A DNA stretch of 64,000 bases from an uncultured Clostridia bacterium (GTDB lineage Bacteria; Bacillota; Clostridia; Christensenellales; Aristaeellaceae), in assembly GCA_934662505.1 (NCBI GenBank), contig CAKUKE010000001.1, positions 280,574-344,573 of the forward strand. Direction: 5' to 3'. Below the pieces are notes generated by a model that had not been told where the DNA came from, searched no databases, and saw nothing but the letters and a program-made list of their open reading frames with translations. Shown one piece after another: positions 41,937 through 50,761 of this stretch; position 1 is the first letter of the stretch, and each line of letters begins with the position of its first letter. The translations under genes were made by a program, and so were the position numbers.

Positions 41937-43676
41937 TCAGGCCACCCCCTTTTGCTGGGACAGATACACGTCCCGATAAATGCTGCTGCGCTCCATCAGT
42001 TCGTCATGGGTGCCTACGTCGGCGATCTGGCCGTCGTTGAGTACGACGATACGGTCGGCGTCCATGACCGAGCTGATGCGCTGGGCAATGATCAGTTTGG
42101 TGGTGTCCGGCATGGCGGTACGCAGCGCCTGCCGGATGCGGGCGTCCGTCGCGGTATCCACGGCGGAGGTCGCGTCGTCGAAAATGATGATCTTCGGCTT
42201 TTTCAGCAGCGCGCGGGCAATGCACAGCCGCTGCTTCTGACCGCCGGATACATTGACGCCCCCCTGCCCCAGATCGGTCTGATACCCGTTGGGGAAGGAA
42301 CGGATGAATTCGTCCGCGGCGGATGCCTGACACGCGGCGGTCAGTTCTTCATCGGTTGCGTGCTCATCACCCCAGCGCAGGTTGGAGGCGATGGTGCCGG
42401 AGAACAGCACGTTTTTCTGCAGCACCATGGATACCTGATCGCGCAGGGCGTGAATGTCGTAGCTGCGCACATCCCGTCCGCCCACCAGCAGGCGGCCGCA
42501 GGTTACGTCATACAGACGGGGAATGAGGGAGACCAGCGTGGATTTGGCGGAACCGGTACCGCCGATGATGCCGATGGTCTCGCCCGAACGGATGGAAAGG
42601 TTCACGTCGGAAAGCACCAGATTGCTTTTGTCGCCGCTGTAGGAAAATCCGACGTGCTCAAACACGATGCTGCCGTCAGGCACGGTGGTTTCGGCATGCT
42701 GGGGGTTCTCAATGTCCGGCTCCTCATCCAGCACTTCGCAGATACGGGAAATGGAAGCGCGCGCCAGTACGAAGGATACGAACAGGAAGGAGAGCATCAT
42801 CAGGCTCATGAGGATCTGCACGATGTAGCTGATGAAGGAGGAAAGGGCGCCGATCTGCATGGTGCCGCCAATAACCTGACGGCCGCCCAGCCACAGAATG
42901 GCGACGATGCAGCCGTACATCAGCATCTGCATGAGGGGGCTGTTCCACAGCACGATCCGCTCCGCCGCCCGCTGGGTAGCGGTCACATCGTCGGCTGAGG
43001 CGTTGAACTTTTCTTTTTCGTGGTTGGCGCGCACAAAGGCCTTCACCACCCGGATACCGATCAGGTTTTCCTGCACGGAGGCGTTAAGCGCGTCGTACTT
43101 TTTCATCATGACCTGGAAACGGGGAAAGGCTTTGCTCATGATGAGGATCAGACCGACGGCCAGAATGGGAATGGCTACCAGCAGAATGGGCAGCAGAGAA
43201 GCGTTCATCTGTGCCGCCATGAAAAACGCCATGATAAACTGAATGGGACTGCGCACCGCCATGCGCACCAGCATCATGACCACGTTCTGGGTCTGGTTGA
43301 CGTCGGTGGTCAGACGGGTGACCAGCGAGGCGGTGGAGAAATGGTCGATGTTTTTAAAGGAAAAGTGCTGTACCTTTTCGAAGATGGCCTGACGCAGGTT
43401 GCGGGCAAAGCCCATGCCGCCCAGTGCGCTCAGGCGGCTGCCCGCCATGCCGAAGGCCATGGAGACCAGCGCCATGAAGAACATGGCCAGACCCAGCACC
43501 AGCACCTGCTGGATGCTGCCTGTTTCCTTGCAGGCGGGAATGGCCTCGTCGATGAGGCGGGCGGTAATGAGCGGCAGCAGCATTTCCATGACGACTTCGC
43601 CGATCATGACCAGCGGGCACAGCAGCAGATATTTCCTGTACTTGCCCGCATATTTGAGCAGACGCTTGAATTGCAT
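41937..43676 (-). CDS. Heterodimeric ABC exporter subunit, degenerate ATPase site
   Basis: This 579-residue half-transporter has an N-terminal six-helix domain and an ATPase domain with GGTGSAKST (Walker A) and VSGGQKQRL (signature). The Walker B reads IIIFDDATSAVD, with Asp where the catalytic Glu is expected. This asymmetry is typical of heterodimeric exporters such as BmrC/D or TM287/288. It lies 2 bp upstream of the partner gene and 4 bp after the MarR gene, so all three are one transcript. Confidence 0.92.
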   Translation of the reverse strand: MQFKRLLKYAGKYRKYLLLCPLVMIGEVVMEMLLPLITARLIDEAIPACKETGSIQQVLVLGLAMFFMALVSMAFGMAGSRLSALGGMGFARNLRQAIFEKVQHFSFKNIDHFSTASLVTRLTTDVNQTQNVVMMLVRMAVRSPIQFIMAFFMAAQMNASLLPILLVAIPILAVGLILIMSKAFPRFQVMMKKYDALNASVQENLIGIRVVKAFVRANHEKEKFNASADDVTATQRAAERIVLWNSPLMQMLMYGCIVAILWLGGRQVIGGTMQIGALSSFISYIVQILMSLMMLSFLFVSFVLARASISRICEVLDEEPDIENPQHAETTVPDGSIVFEHVGFSYSGDKSNLVLSDVNLSIRSGETIGIIGGTGSAKSTLVSLIPRLYDVTCGRLLVGGRDVRSYDIHALRDQVSMVLQKNVLFSGTIASNLRWGDEHATDEELTAACQASAADEFIRSFPNGYQTDLGQGGVNVSGGQKQRLCIARALLKKPKIIIFDDATSAVDTATDARIRQALRTAMPDTTKLIIAQRISSVMDADRIVVLNDGQIADVGTHDELMERSSIYRDVYLSQQKGVA

Positions 43677-43680
43677 GGGT

Positions 43681-44169
43681 TCAGTCTTCCTCCCTGTTTT
43701 TGGAATGCGCCTGATTGTGCAGGCGGCAGATGGTCAGATTGCGGGTGCTTTCATCCGCCAGATTGTCAAACATTTTGTCCAGCATGTCCTTCAGGAGCGC
43801 TCTGCTCTCCGGGGACAGCCCCGCCGTCATTTCCCGATCCAGCGCGTCCATCATTTCCCGGGAACGCAGAATGCGCTTTTCTCCCTCGGGGGTGAGGCGC
43901 AGACGGTTGCACCGGGCGTCCTGAGGATCCGCCGTCCGGCGCACCAGACCGGCCTTTTCCAGCCGCTTCAGGCTGGCGGCGGCGGAAGGCGCGGTGACGT
44001 CCAGTTCCTCGGCCGCTTCCCGCTGGGTGCAGTCCGGATGGGCAAAAATGTACTCCAGCAGGGGCGGCTGGCCGGGATGCAGGCCGACGCTGAGCATGAC
44101 GGCACGGACCCGGATCTTCCGAAGCAGCTCCAGCCGGTGCAGCGCGGAGGCAATTTCCCGTTCCGACAT
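43681..44169 (-). CDS. MarR family transcriptional regulator
   Basis: This 162-residue winged-helix regulator has CTQREAAEELDVTAPSAAASLKRL as the recognition region (about 49-72), followed by VRRTADPQDARCNRLRLTPEGE, the wing typical of MarR proteins. It is encoded 5 bp before two ABC exporter genes and is preceded by a strong inverted repeat at its own promoter, a common autoregulated exporter arrangement. The ATG at 44169 has AAAGGAGA upstream. Confidence 0.9.
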   Translation of the reverse strand: MSEREIASALHRLELLRKIRVRAVMLSVGLHPGQPPLLEYIFAHPDCTQREAAEELDVTAPSAAASLKRLEKAGLVRRTADPQDARCNRLRLTPEGEKRILRSREMMDALDREMTAGLSPESRALLKDMLDKMFDNLADESTRNLTICRLHNQAHSKNREED

Positions 44170-44184
44170 GGGTGCTCTCCTTTC

Positions 44185-44213
44185 GTTAGTCGTTGAATAA
44201 TTAAACGATTAAC
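44185..44213. promoter_or_regulatory. Probable MarR operator
   Basis: GTTAGTCGTT (44185-44194) and AACGATTAAC (44204-44213) form an inverted repeat with one mismatch and a 9-bp AT-rich centre. It starts immediately downstream of the -10 box. Confidence 0.65.
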
Positions 44214-44242
44214 ATTATATGCGGAAGACAAGAAAATGTCAA
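44214..44242 (-). promoter_or_regulatory. Promoter of MarR-ABC operon
   Basis: On the minus strand a perfect TTGACA (44237-44242) and TATAAT (44214-44219) are 17 bp apart. Confidence 0.9.
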
Positions 44243-44252
44243 GCGCTGAATG

Positions 44253-44282
44253 TAAAAAAGGAAGGACGGTCGTACGTCCTTC
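44253..44282 (-). terminator. Terminator between XRE gene and MarR promoter
   Basis: A perfect 8-bp stem GAAGGACG/CGTCCTTC (44261-44268 and 44275-44282) is followed on the minus strand by six T residues. It lies 220 bp beyond the XRE stop and would keep that transcript out of the MarR operon. The interval 44283-44503 shows no gene. Confidence 0.7.
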
Positions 44283-44503
44283 AAAAATGTCAGAAAAACG
44301 CTTTCAGGCGCGCCGCAAAGGGTCGAAAGGGAAACCTGCGCGGATCGGGGAAAGTGGATTTTGCCGTGATGCTGCGCCTGAAGACGGTTTTCTCCTGCGC
44401 AGGGGTTCCGGCATGTGCAGAGCAGGAGACGGGGAGCGCGCGCCAGCGTCCCTGTCAGGCGGAAAACGGACGGAACGGAAACAACCGTCCGCCCGTGCAG
44501 AAG

Positions 44504-44725
44504 TCAGGTCTCTGCATTCTCGTCCGCCTGATAGATGAGAATGTCTCCGGGCTGGCAGCGCAGCGTTTTGCAAATGGCGTCCAGCGTGGAAAAACGCACG
44601 GCTTTCGCCTTCCCGGTTTTTAATATGGAAAGATTGGCGGGGGTAATGCCTACCTGCTGGCTCAACTCGTTCAGACTCATTTTTCTGCGAGCCAGCATCA
44701 CGTCCAGATCAACGCGAATGGCCAT
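44504..44725 (-). CDS. XRE-family (Cro/CI-type) regulator
   Basis: This 73-residue protein is a single helix-turn-helix domain (MSLNELSQQVGITPANLSILKTGKAKAVRFSTLDAIC, about 16-51) of the YozG type. Such proteins are usually co-encoded with a DUF2975 membrane protein, as here (19 bp upstream on the same strand). The pair may form a membrane-linked regulatory unit, but no target is known. Confidence 0.88.
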   Translation of the reverse strand: MAIRVDLDVMLARRKMSLNELSQQVGITPANLSILKTGKAKAVRFSTLDAICKTLRCQPGDILIYQADENAET

Positions 44726-44744
44726 GTGGATAGCGCCTCCTTCT

Positions 44745-45227
44745 TTACACCGTCAGACGGTTTTCTTCCTGCAGAACGATGGCCTGCCGGATCAGTCTGG
44801 ACAGGGCGTAGGCCAGTACGCCCAGCGCCAGCGTGCCCAGCGCGCACAGGGGCAGCGAAAACCACATGGGGCCTACCGCCAGACCCGGCCAGAAGCAGAG
44901 AACGGCGGAGAGCAGCCACAGCCCCGCGGCGCTCATAAAGCACAGGAAGATCTGACGCAGTCCCTCCGCGTTTTCATTGCAGAAGGGGGTACGGCAGCCA
45001 ATGCGGCGGGTGATGCGGAAGTACTGCACAAATGAGTACAGGTACAGGCCGCTGATGAGACAGCCGAATACGGCCAGCACACAGGCGACTCCTTTTTCCG
45101 TGTCGGTGTAGTCCAGACGCAGCAGCGACAGGGTGCCGCACAGATAGACGGCCATCATCAGTCCGCCGCAGAGAAGCGCAAGCAGCCCGGCAGCCCAAAG
45201 CAGCCCGGAGAGTTTTTTGTACGTCAT
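44745..45227 (-). CDS. DUF2975 membrane protein
   Basis: This 160-residue protein has four membrane segments (about 8-30, 47-68, 92-113 and 122-145). Between the second and third it carries the family block FRITRRIGCRTPFCNENAEGL. Function is unknown. It is first in a two-gene transcript with an XRE regulator and has its own near-consensus promoter. Confidence 0.85.
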   Translation of the reverse strand: MTYKKLSGLLWAAGLLALLCGGLMMAVYLCGTLSLLRLDYTDTEKGVACVLAVFGCLISGLYLYSFVQYFRITRRIGCRTPFCNENAEGLRQIFLCFMSAAGLWLLSAVLCFWPGLAVGPMWFSLPLCALGTLALGVLAYALSRLIRQAIVLQEENRLTV

Positions 45228-45251
45228 GGTTCAACCTCCTTTTCGGGGGAT

Positions 45252-45280
45252 AGTATATCATGTTAAAATTCAATTGTCAA
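45252..45280 (-). promoter_or_regulatory. Promoter of DUF2975-XRE pair
   Basis: On the minus strand TTGACA (45275-45280) and TATACT (45252-45257) are 17 bp apart. Confidence 0.88.
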
Positions 45281-45353
45281 CAAAAATTTATTGAAAAACA
45301 TAAAAAGAATAATGAAAAACACGATTATGACACTGAAGCGTAAAACAATTCCA

Positions 45354-45384
45354 TAAAAAAATCCCTGCGGGAAGACCGCAGGGA
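45354..45384 (-). terminator. Terminator of guaB
   Basis: A perfect 9-bp stem TCCCTGCGG/CCGCAGGGA (45362-45370 and 45376-45384) with a 5-nt loop is followed on the minus strand by seven T residues. Confidence 0.9.
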
Positions 45385-45462
45385 CGCAGAAAAAACGGAG
45401 ACCATTTGCCGGGGAAAAGCAGGCGTACCCCTGCCAACGCAGCGGGAGCGGCGCTTCTCCGC

Positions 45463-46923
45463 TTACATGCCCTTGGGGGAGTAGTTGGGCGCTTCCTTGG
45501 TGATGAGAATGTCATGGGGATGGCTTTCCCGCAGGCCGGCGCTGGTGATGCGGATGAACTGCGCCCGCTCCCGCAATTCGTCAATGGTGGCGGCGCCGCA
45601 GTAGCCCATGGCGGAGCGCAGGCCGCCCATCAGCTGGAACACGGTGTCGGACAGCGGACCCTTGAAGGGTACCCGTCCCTCCACACCCTCGGGCACCAGC
45701 TTTTTGGCGTCCTCCTGGAAGTAGCGATCCTTGCTGCCGTTGTTCATGGCAGCCAGCGAACCCATGCCGCGGTAGGTCTTGAAGGAACGCCCCTGATAGA
45801 TTTCCATTTCACCGGGGCTTTCCTCCGTGCCGGCGAACAGACTGCCCAGCATGACGGCCTTCGCGCCCGCGCCGATGGCCTTGGCGATGTCGCCGGAGTA
45901 CTTGATACCGCCGTCGGAAATGACGGGGATGCCGTACTTGTCCGCCTCCTCCGCGCAGTCGGCCACGGCGGTCACCTGCGGCACGCCGATGCCCGCGACC
46001 ACGCGGGTGGTGCAGATGGAGCCCGGGCCGATGCCCACCTTCACGCAGTCCACGCCGGCGGCGATCAGGTCATGGGTCGCTTCGGCAGTCGCCACGTTGC
46101 CGGCGAACAGCTGTACGTCGGGGTAACGTTTGCGGATCTGCTCAATGGTGCGCAGCACGCCCAGACTGTGACCGTGGGCGGTGTCGATGGACACCACGTC
46201 CACCTTGGCGGCGACCAGCGCTTCCATGCGCTCCATCAGGTCGTGGCTGACCCCTACGGCAGCGGCGCACAGCAGACGGCCGTTTTCATCCTTGGCGCTG
46301 TTGGGGTATTTTGTGGCTTTTTCAATGTCCTTGATGGTGATAAGCCCCCGCAGATTGAAGTCGTCGTCCACGATGGGCAGCTTTTCAATGCGATGGGAGG
46401 CCAGAATGGCCTTGGCTTCCTCCAGCGTGGTGCCTTCCCGGGCGGTGACAAGGTTTTCGTGGGTCATGACCTGCCCGATGGGGCGGGCGTCGTCCGTTTC
46501 AAAGCGCAGGTCGCGGTTGGTCAGAATGCCCACCAGGCGGGTGCCCTCGGTGATCGGCACGCCACTGATGCGGTAGCGCGCCATGAGCGCCTTGGCGTCG
46601 GCAATGGTATGCGCGGGGGAGAGGAAGAAGGGATCGGTGATGACGCCGTGCTCGCTGCGTTTTACCTTGTCCACCTGAGCGGCCTGTTCGGCAATGCTCA
46701 TGTTTTTGTGAATGACGCCCAGACCGCCCTCCCGGGCGATGGCGATGGCCATGCGGGCGTCGGTCACCGTGTCCATGGCGGCGGTCAGTACGGGAATGTT
46801 CAGTTTGATCCGGGGCGTCAGTTGCACTCCCAGGCACACGTCCTTGGGCACCACCTCGCTGCGCTGCGGTACCAGCAGCACATCGTCAAACGTCAAACCT
46901 TCGCGGACAACTTTTTGCAGCAT
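45463..46923 (-). CDS. guaB: IMP dehydrogenase
   Basis: This 486-residue enzyme oxidises IMP to XMP with NAD, the committed step of GMP synthesis. The barrel begins LTFDDVLLVPQRSEVVP and is interrupted by a tandem CBS pair (about 95-210). The active-site loop GPGSICTTRVVAGIG holds the nucleophilic Cys, and the flap region MNNGSKDRYFQE follows. The ATG at 46923 was chosen for GGGAGAG upstream; an ATG at 46938 is weaker. The gene is monocistronic. I saw no purine riboswitch in the short leader. Confidence 0.96.
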   Translation of the reverse strand: MLQKVVREGLTFDDVLLVPQRSEVVPKDVCLGVQLTPRIKLNIPVLTAAMDTVTDARMAIAIAREGGLGVIHKNMSIAEQAAQVDKVKRSEHGVITDPFFLSPAHTIADAKALMARYRISGVPITEGTRLVGILTNRDLRFETDDARPIGQVMTHENLVTAREGTTLEEAKAILASHRIEKLPIVDDDFNLRGLITIKDIEKATKYPNSAKDENGRLLCAAAVGVSHDLMERMEALVAAKVDVVSIDTAHGHSLGVLRTIEQIRKRYPDVQLFAGNVATAEATHDLIAAGVDCVKVGIGPGSICTTRVVAGIGVPQVTAVADCAEEADKYGIPVISDGGIKYSGDIAKAIGAGAKAVMLGSLFAGTEESPGEMEIYQGRSFKTYRGMGSLAAMNNGSKDRYFQEDAKKLVPEGVEGRVPFKGPLSDTVFQLMGGLRSAMGYCGAATIDELRERAQFIRITSAGLRESHPHDILITKEAPNYSPKGM

Positions 46924-46955
46924 GTCAGTCTCTCCCATCCATCGATATTTGCATT

Positions 46956-46984
46956 ATTTTATCCTATTATGTAGAACGTGTCAA
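46956..46984 (-). promoter_or_regulatory. Promoter of guaB
   Basis: On the minus strand TTGACA (46979-46984) and TAAAAT (46956-46961) are 17 bp apart. Confidence 0.85.
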
Positions 46985-47063
46985 TGGATATTTTCGTTCT
47001 TTCCCGACCATTTCCTTGCGCTGAAGCGGCAGCATCTGGTATCAAAAAGGCAAGATAAAGGGA

Positions 47064-47092
47064 TTGTATTTTGCAAATCTCTGTGATATAGT
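47064..47092 (+). promoter_or_regulatory. Promoter of Gfo/Idh-isomerase operon
   Basis: TTGTAT at 47064-47069 and TATAGT at 47087-47092 are 17 bp apart. Confidence 0.55.
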
Positions 47093-47165
47093 ATCCGCGG
47101 AACGGATGGATTTGGTTAGAATATCCGTCAGAAAATACAAAAATGTACAAAGAAGGAGAAAGAAA

Positions 47166-48209
47166 ATGAAAAAGATTCGCGTCGGCGTCGTGGGTGCCGG
47201 CAACATCGCCCGCTCGGCGCACCTGCCCGCCTATCAGAACCTGAAGGACATTGCCGAGGTGGTGGCCATCGCGGACAAAAATCTGGAGCGCGCACAGGAA
47301 ACGGCGGAAAAGTTCGGCATCCCTCAGGCGTTTGCTTCGGTGGAAGAACTGCTTGCCGGTGCGGAAGTGGATATGATCGACATTTGCGTGTGGAACCATG
47401 CCCATGCGGAGGTGGCCATTGCCGCCGCTAAGGCGCACAAGGCCGTTTTGTGTGAAAAGCCGCTGGCCGACAGTCTGGAAAACGCCCGGAAAATTCAGGC
47501 GGCGGTGGACGAGGCAGGCGTGCCGTTCATGTGCGCCATGTGCTCCCGCTGGACGGAGGAAGCCCGCATGCTCAAGGAAATGATCGACGCGGGCGAGCTG
47601 GGCAGGATCTACTACGTGAAAACGGGCTATGTGCGCCGCCGCGGCACGCCCATCGGCTGGTTTACGGACAAGTCCAAGTCCGGCGGCGGCCCGGTGATCG
47701 ACATCGGCGTGCATAACATCGACTGCGCCTGGTACCTGATGGGCAAGCCCAAGCCCGTGCGGGTGAGCGCCAGCACCTACAATTACATCGGCGATTTCAA
47801 AACCCGCGGCGTGACCCGCTGGCTGGCGCTGGACAGCGATGTGACCGCCTTTGACACTGAGGACAGCGCGGCGGCGCTCATCCATTTTGAAAACGGCGCG
47901 ACCATGTTTGCCGAGGCCAGCTGGGCGATCAACGCGCCCGAGGGACGCTATACCCAGATCGTGGGCGACAAGGCCGGCGCGACGCTGGATCCCTTTGTGA
48001 TCTATGGGGAAAACAACCAGCACTTCCTGACCAATAACGCGCCTGTGACCCATACGCTGAACCGCTACGAGGCGGAAATCCATCATTTCATTGATTGCGT
48101 CAACAACGGTACTCAGCCCGTGTCTCCCCTCTCCGACGGGGTGGAGGTGCAGAAGATTCTGGAGGGCATCTACACTTCCGCCAAGCTGGGTCGGGAAGTG
48201 GAACTGTGA
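47166..48209 (+). CDS. Gfo/Idh/MocA family oxidoreductase
   Basis: This 347-residue enzyme has an N-terminal Rossmann fold (VGVVGAGNIARSAHLPAY), the family CEKPLADSLENA block with the catalytic Lys of the EKP motif, and a C-terminal alpha/beta domain with GGGPVIDIGVHNID supplying the conserved Asp and His. It oxidises or reduces a sugar, polyol or cyclitol with NAD(P). AGAAGGAG precedes the ATG. It is co-transcribed with a sugar isomerase/epimerase gene, which supports a role in breakdown of an unusual sugar or inositol. Confidence 0.9.
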   Translation: MKKIRVGVVGAGNIARSAHLPAYQNLKDIAEVVAIADKNLERAQETAEKFGIPQAFASVEELLAGAEVDMIDICVWNHAHAEVAIAAAKAHKAVLCEKPLADSLENARKIQAAVDEAGVPFMCAMCSRWTEEARMLKEMIDAGELGRIYYVKTGYVRRRGTPIGWFTDKSKSGGGPVIDIGVHNIDCAWYLMGKPKPVRVSASTYNYIGDFKTRGVTRWLALDSDVTAFDTEDSAAALIHFENGATMFAEASWAINAPEGRYTQIVGDKAGATLDPFVIYGENNQHFLTNNAPVTHTLNRYEAEIHHFIDCVNNGTQPVSPLSDGVEVQKILEGIYTSAKLGREVEL

Positions 48210-48238
48210 GCCTCTGCCGGGCAGGAAAGGAAAAAACG

Positions 48239-49108
48239 ATGAAAATCAGCGTGAGCAGCTACAGCTATGCCGCCTATGCCAAGAAAAACCATGCGACCTA
48301 TGAACAGCTGTGCGACATTGCCAAAGAACAGGGCTTTGACGGCATCGAGTTTATCGATCTGGATTCGCCGCTTTTCGGTTATACGGGCGACATGCTGCCT
48401 GTGGCCCGGCGCATTCGGGAGCACTGTGAAAAGATCGGTCTTCAGGTGGTGGCCTATACCGTGTATGCCAACCTGCTCAGCGACGACATGGAGGCCGAAA
48501 TGCAGCGGCTTCGCCGCCGGGTGGACGAGGCGGAAGCGCTGGGCGCCAGGGTGATGCGCCACGACGCGTGTCAGGCACCCCGCAAGCTTCCCCGTTATCA
48601 CTACACCGACGCGATCCGGGAGATGACCCCCTACATCCGGGAACTGACGGAGTATGCCCGGAGCAAGGGCATCCGCACCTGCACGGAGAACCATGGGCGC
48701 TACTTCCAGCAGGCCAATCGGGTGGAGGCGCTGATCCGTGCGGTCAACAACGACAACTACGGCTGGCTGGTAGACGTGGGCAATTTCATGAGCGTGGACG
48801 CAGACGTGATCTCCTCGGTCAAAACCGGTCTGCCCTACGCATTCCACGTGCATTTCAAGGACAACATTTTCAAGCCCGGTACTCAGGTCATGCCCTACGG
48901 CTTCCGGACGACGCTGCACGGCAATTATCTGCGCTCCACGGTCATCGGCCATGGGGATGTGCCCGTGCAGCAGTGCGTACGCATGCTCAAGGACGCGGGC
49001 TACGACGGGTTTGTGACCGTGGAATTTGAGGGCTGGGAAGATAACCTGATGGCCGTGGAAGGCGGACAGAAAAACCTCCGCCTGTTTGCGGAAAACGTGG
49101 GCTACTGA
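48239..49108 (+). CDS. Sugar phosphate isomerase/epimerase (TIM barrel)
   Basis: This 289-residue xylose-isomerase-like TIM barrel opens with SVSSYSYAAYAKKNHATYEQ. Likely metal ligands sit at IEFID, RTCTENHG, LVDVGNF, HVHFKDN and VTVEFEG. It may isomerise or epimerise a keto-sugar or inosose. It lies 29 bp after the Gfo/Idh/MocA gene with AGGAAAGGA upstream, so the two probably act in sequence. Confidence 0.88.
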   Translation: MKISVSSYSYAAYAKKNHATYEQLCDIAKEQGFDGIEFIDLDSPLFGYTGDMLPVARRIREHCEKIGLQVVAYTVYANLLSDDMEAEMQRLRRRVDEAEALGARVMRHDACQAPRKLPRYHYTDAIREMTPYIRELTEYARSKGIRTCTENHGRYFQQANRVEALIRAVNNDNYGWLVDVGNFMSVDADVISSVKTGLPYAFHVHFKDNIFKPGTQVMPYGFRTTLHGNYLRSTVIGHGDVPVQQCVRMLKDAGYDGFVTVEFEGWEDNLMAVEGGQKNLRLFAENVGY

Positions 49109-49138
49109 CCCCCTTGCCGGAACAGAAAACAAAAACAT

Positions 49139-49176
49139 GCCCGGCGCTGCGCAATCCTGTGCGGCGCCGGGCTTTT
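49139..49176. terminator. Terminator between isomerase and DUF6054 genes
   Basis: A GC-rich stem GCCCGGCGC/GCGCCGGGC (49139-49147 and 49164-49172) is followed by TTTT on the plus strand and by a T-rich run on the minus strand, so it can serve both convergent transcripts. Confidence 0.8.
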
Positions 49177-49270
49177 CCGTGTGAAAAATGTCCGTATGGC
49201 GATAAATGGGAATGCCGAAGACGAACGGCCGTCTTCCTGTTCAGGTTTGCCCCCTTCGTCGGCCGGCGCT

Positions 49271-49609
49271 TCAGGGGCGATAACGGTCCACCGCGTCAAT
49301 CAGCTTATCCAGAAAAGCGCTTTCCCCGAAGGTGTTGATCTTGAAGAAAACCGCCTGACTGCCGCCGGAGGCGATGGCGGAGAGGTACAGATCCCGCCCC
49401 TGCCCCAGCAGGGTCACGTTCAGGCTGACCCGGTTCTGGCCGAGATAGCTGTACCGTTCATATACGCGTACGGCACACTGCACGTCACCCAGCGTGACGA
49501 GGCTGCTGTCCTCAAGGGAGGCGGAAATGCTGCCGCCCAGAATGGCGTTGTCCAGATAGGCGAGGAACCCGCGGAAATCGCCGGTGAGATGACGTTCAAA
49601 CTTGGCCAT
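49271..49609 (-). CDS. DUF6054 family protein
   Basis: This 112-residue soluble protein matches DUF6054: LTGDFRGFLAYLDNAIL, VQCAVRVYERYSYLGQNRVSLNV and SGGSQAVFFKINTFGE. No catalytic residues or membrane segment are visible. It is encoded 71 bp downstream of an SPFH-domain gene on the same strand. Function is unknown. The steroid-carrier-like pattern of alternating strands is suggestive only. Confidence 0.75.
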   Translation of the reverse strand: MAKFERHLTGDFRGFLAYLDNAILGGSISASLEDSSLVTLGDVQCAVRVYERYSYLGQNRVSLNVTLLGQGRDLYLSAIASGGSQAVFFKINTFGESAFLDKLIDAVDRYRP

Positions 49610-49680
49610 ATGCTTCCTTATACTCCTTTACCTGTGATGAAGAGCCGATGGAAACCCTTCCGGACGGGGGGACGGGCGGA

Positions 49681-50577
49681 TTACTCCGCCGCGTCCGCGG
49701 CGCCGCCGTCGATACCGTCCAGCGACAGGATGGGTACCGCGTCTGCGGCGGTGCCGGATACATAGCTGGGCAGCTGACCGTTCCAGCGGGATATCTGCGT
49801 AAACCGGATGAGGGAGTCGGTCAGCGACTGGGCGATCAGGGTGTTGGCCGAGGCCTCCGCTTCCGCCTTGACCCGGGTGGCATAGGCGTCCGCATCCGCG
49901 TTGATTTTGGCGACGGCGGCTTCCGCTTCGGCGGCGATGCGCTGCCGTTCGGCCTGCTGCTGGGTCTCCATGGTTTTCTGCTGCTGCTCGATTTCGGCCT
50001 GCAGCTTTTTCTGAGCGGCTACCTGCTTGGCTTCCACCGCGTCGGTGAAAGCGTCGGTAAAGTCGATGTTCTCAATGGAGACGCTGATGATGTTGATGCC
50101 GTAGCCCGCCATTTCCGCGCTCAGGCTTTCGCGGATGTGGTTGGACAGCGCCTCCCGCAGGGAAACCAGGTTCTCCGCCGTGTACTTGGAAAAGGCGGCC
50201 TTGGTGTTTTCCAGCATGCGGGGGTAGACCAGCTTGTTGAAGTAATCCGTGCCGACCTCCTTGAACAGGGTCATGGCGGTGGACTTGTTGATGGCATAGT
50301 TGATGGAGCCGGTGACGTCCACCTGCTGGATGTCGCTGGAGAAGGCCTGCGTGGTGAACGAGGTCTTCTGCTCCCGGTTGTCCATCAGAATGATGCGCTG
50401 GAACGGGGATTTGAAATGGAAGCCTGCTTCCATGGTGTGGTCTTCCACCCGTCCGAAGGTGGTGATGATGCCGGTGTAGCCCGTGTCTACCTGCGCGGTG
50501 CAGGTGGAAAAAACGAGAATTACCGCGATCAGCGCGACCAGAATGGGAACGATGCGGCGTAGCGTGTGTTGCTTCAT
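49681..50577 (-). CDS. SPFH/prohibitin-like membrane protein
   Basis: This 298-residue protein has an N-terminal membrane anchor (about 9-28, IVPILVALIAVILVFSTC), an SPFH domain (about 35-215, GIITTFGRVEDHTMEAGFHF), and a charged coiled-coil with QKKLQAEIEQQQKTMETQQQ and alternating AEAEA segments. A short alanine-rich tail ends it. SPFH proteins form ring-like membrane scaffolds. The ATG at 50577 follows AAGGAG; the frame runs further upstream without a ribosome site. Confidence 0.9.
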   Translation of the reverse strand: MKQHTLRRIVPILVALIAVILVFSTCTAQVDTGYTGIITTFGRVEDHTMEAGFHFKSPFQRIILMDNREQKTSFTTQAFSSDIQQVDVTGSINYAINKSTAMTLFKEVGTDYFNKLVYPRMLENTKAAFSKYTAENLVSLREALSNHIRESLSAEMAGYGINIISVSIENIDFTDAFTDAVEAKQVAAQKKLQAEIEQQQKTMETQQQAERQRIAAEAEAAVAKINADADAYATRVKAEAEASANTLIAQSLTDSLIRFTQISRWNGQLPSYVSGTAADAVPILSLDGIDGGAADAAE

Positions 50578-50714
50578 TGGTTTTTCTCTCCTTCTGCATT
50601 GCTGCGGATACAGTATACCGAAAATAGTGCCGTTTGAGAAGGGGCGGGGGATCAAACCCATCGTCTGAATGCTCCATTTGTCATGGAACGCGCATCATCG
50701 CTGTAAAAATGCTT

Positions 50715-50744
50715 TAAAAAACGTGCCTTCCGGAGAAGACACGT
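50715..50744 (-). terminator. Terminator after zinc-ribbon SPFH gene
   Basis: A 10-bp stem ACGTGCCTTC/GAAGACACGT (one G-T pair) is followed on the minus strand by six T residues (complement of 50715-50720). Confidence 0.75.
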
Positions 50745-50761
50745 TTGCAGAACCGGGCGGA

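Noticed and set aside
46924..46955. Purine riboswitch before guaB
   Set aside because: The leader between promoter and start is only about 25-30 nt, too short for the aptamer.
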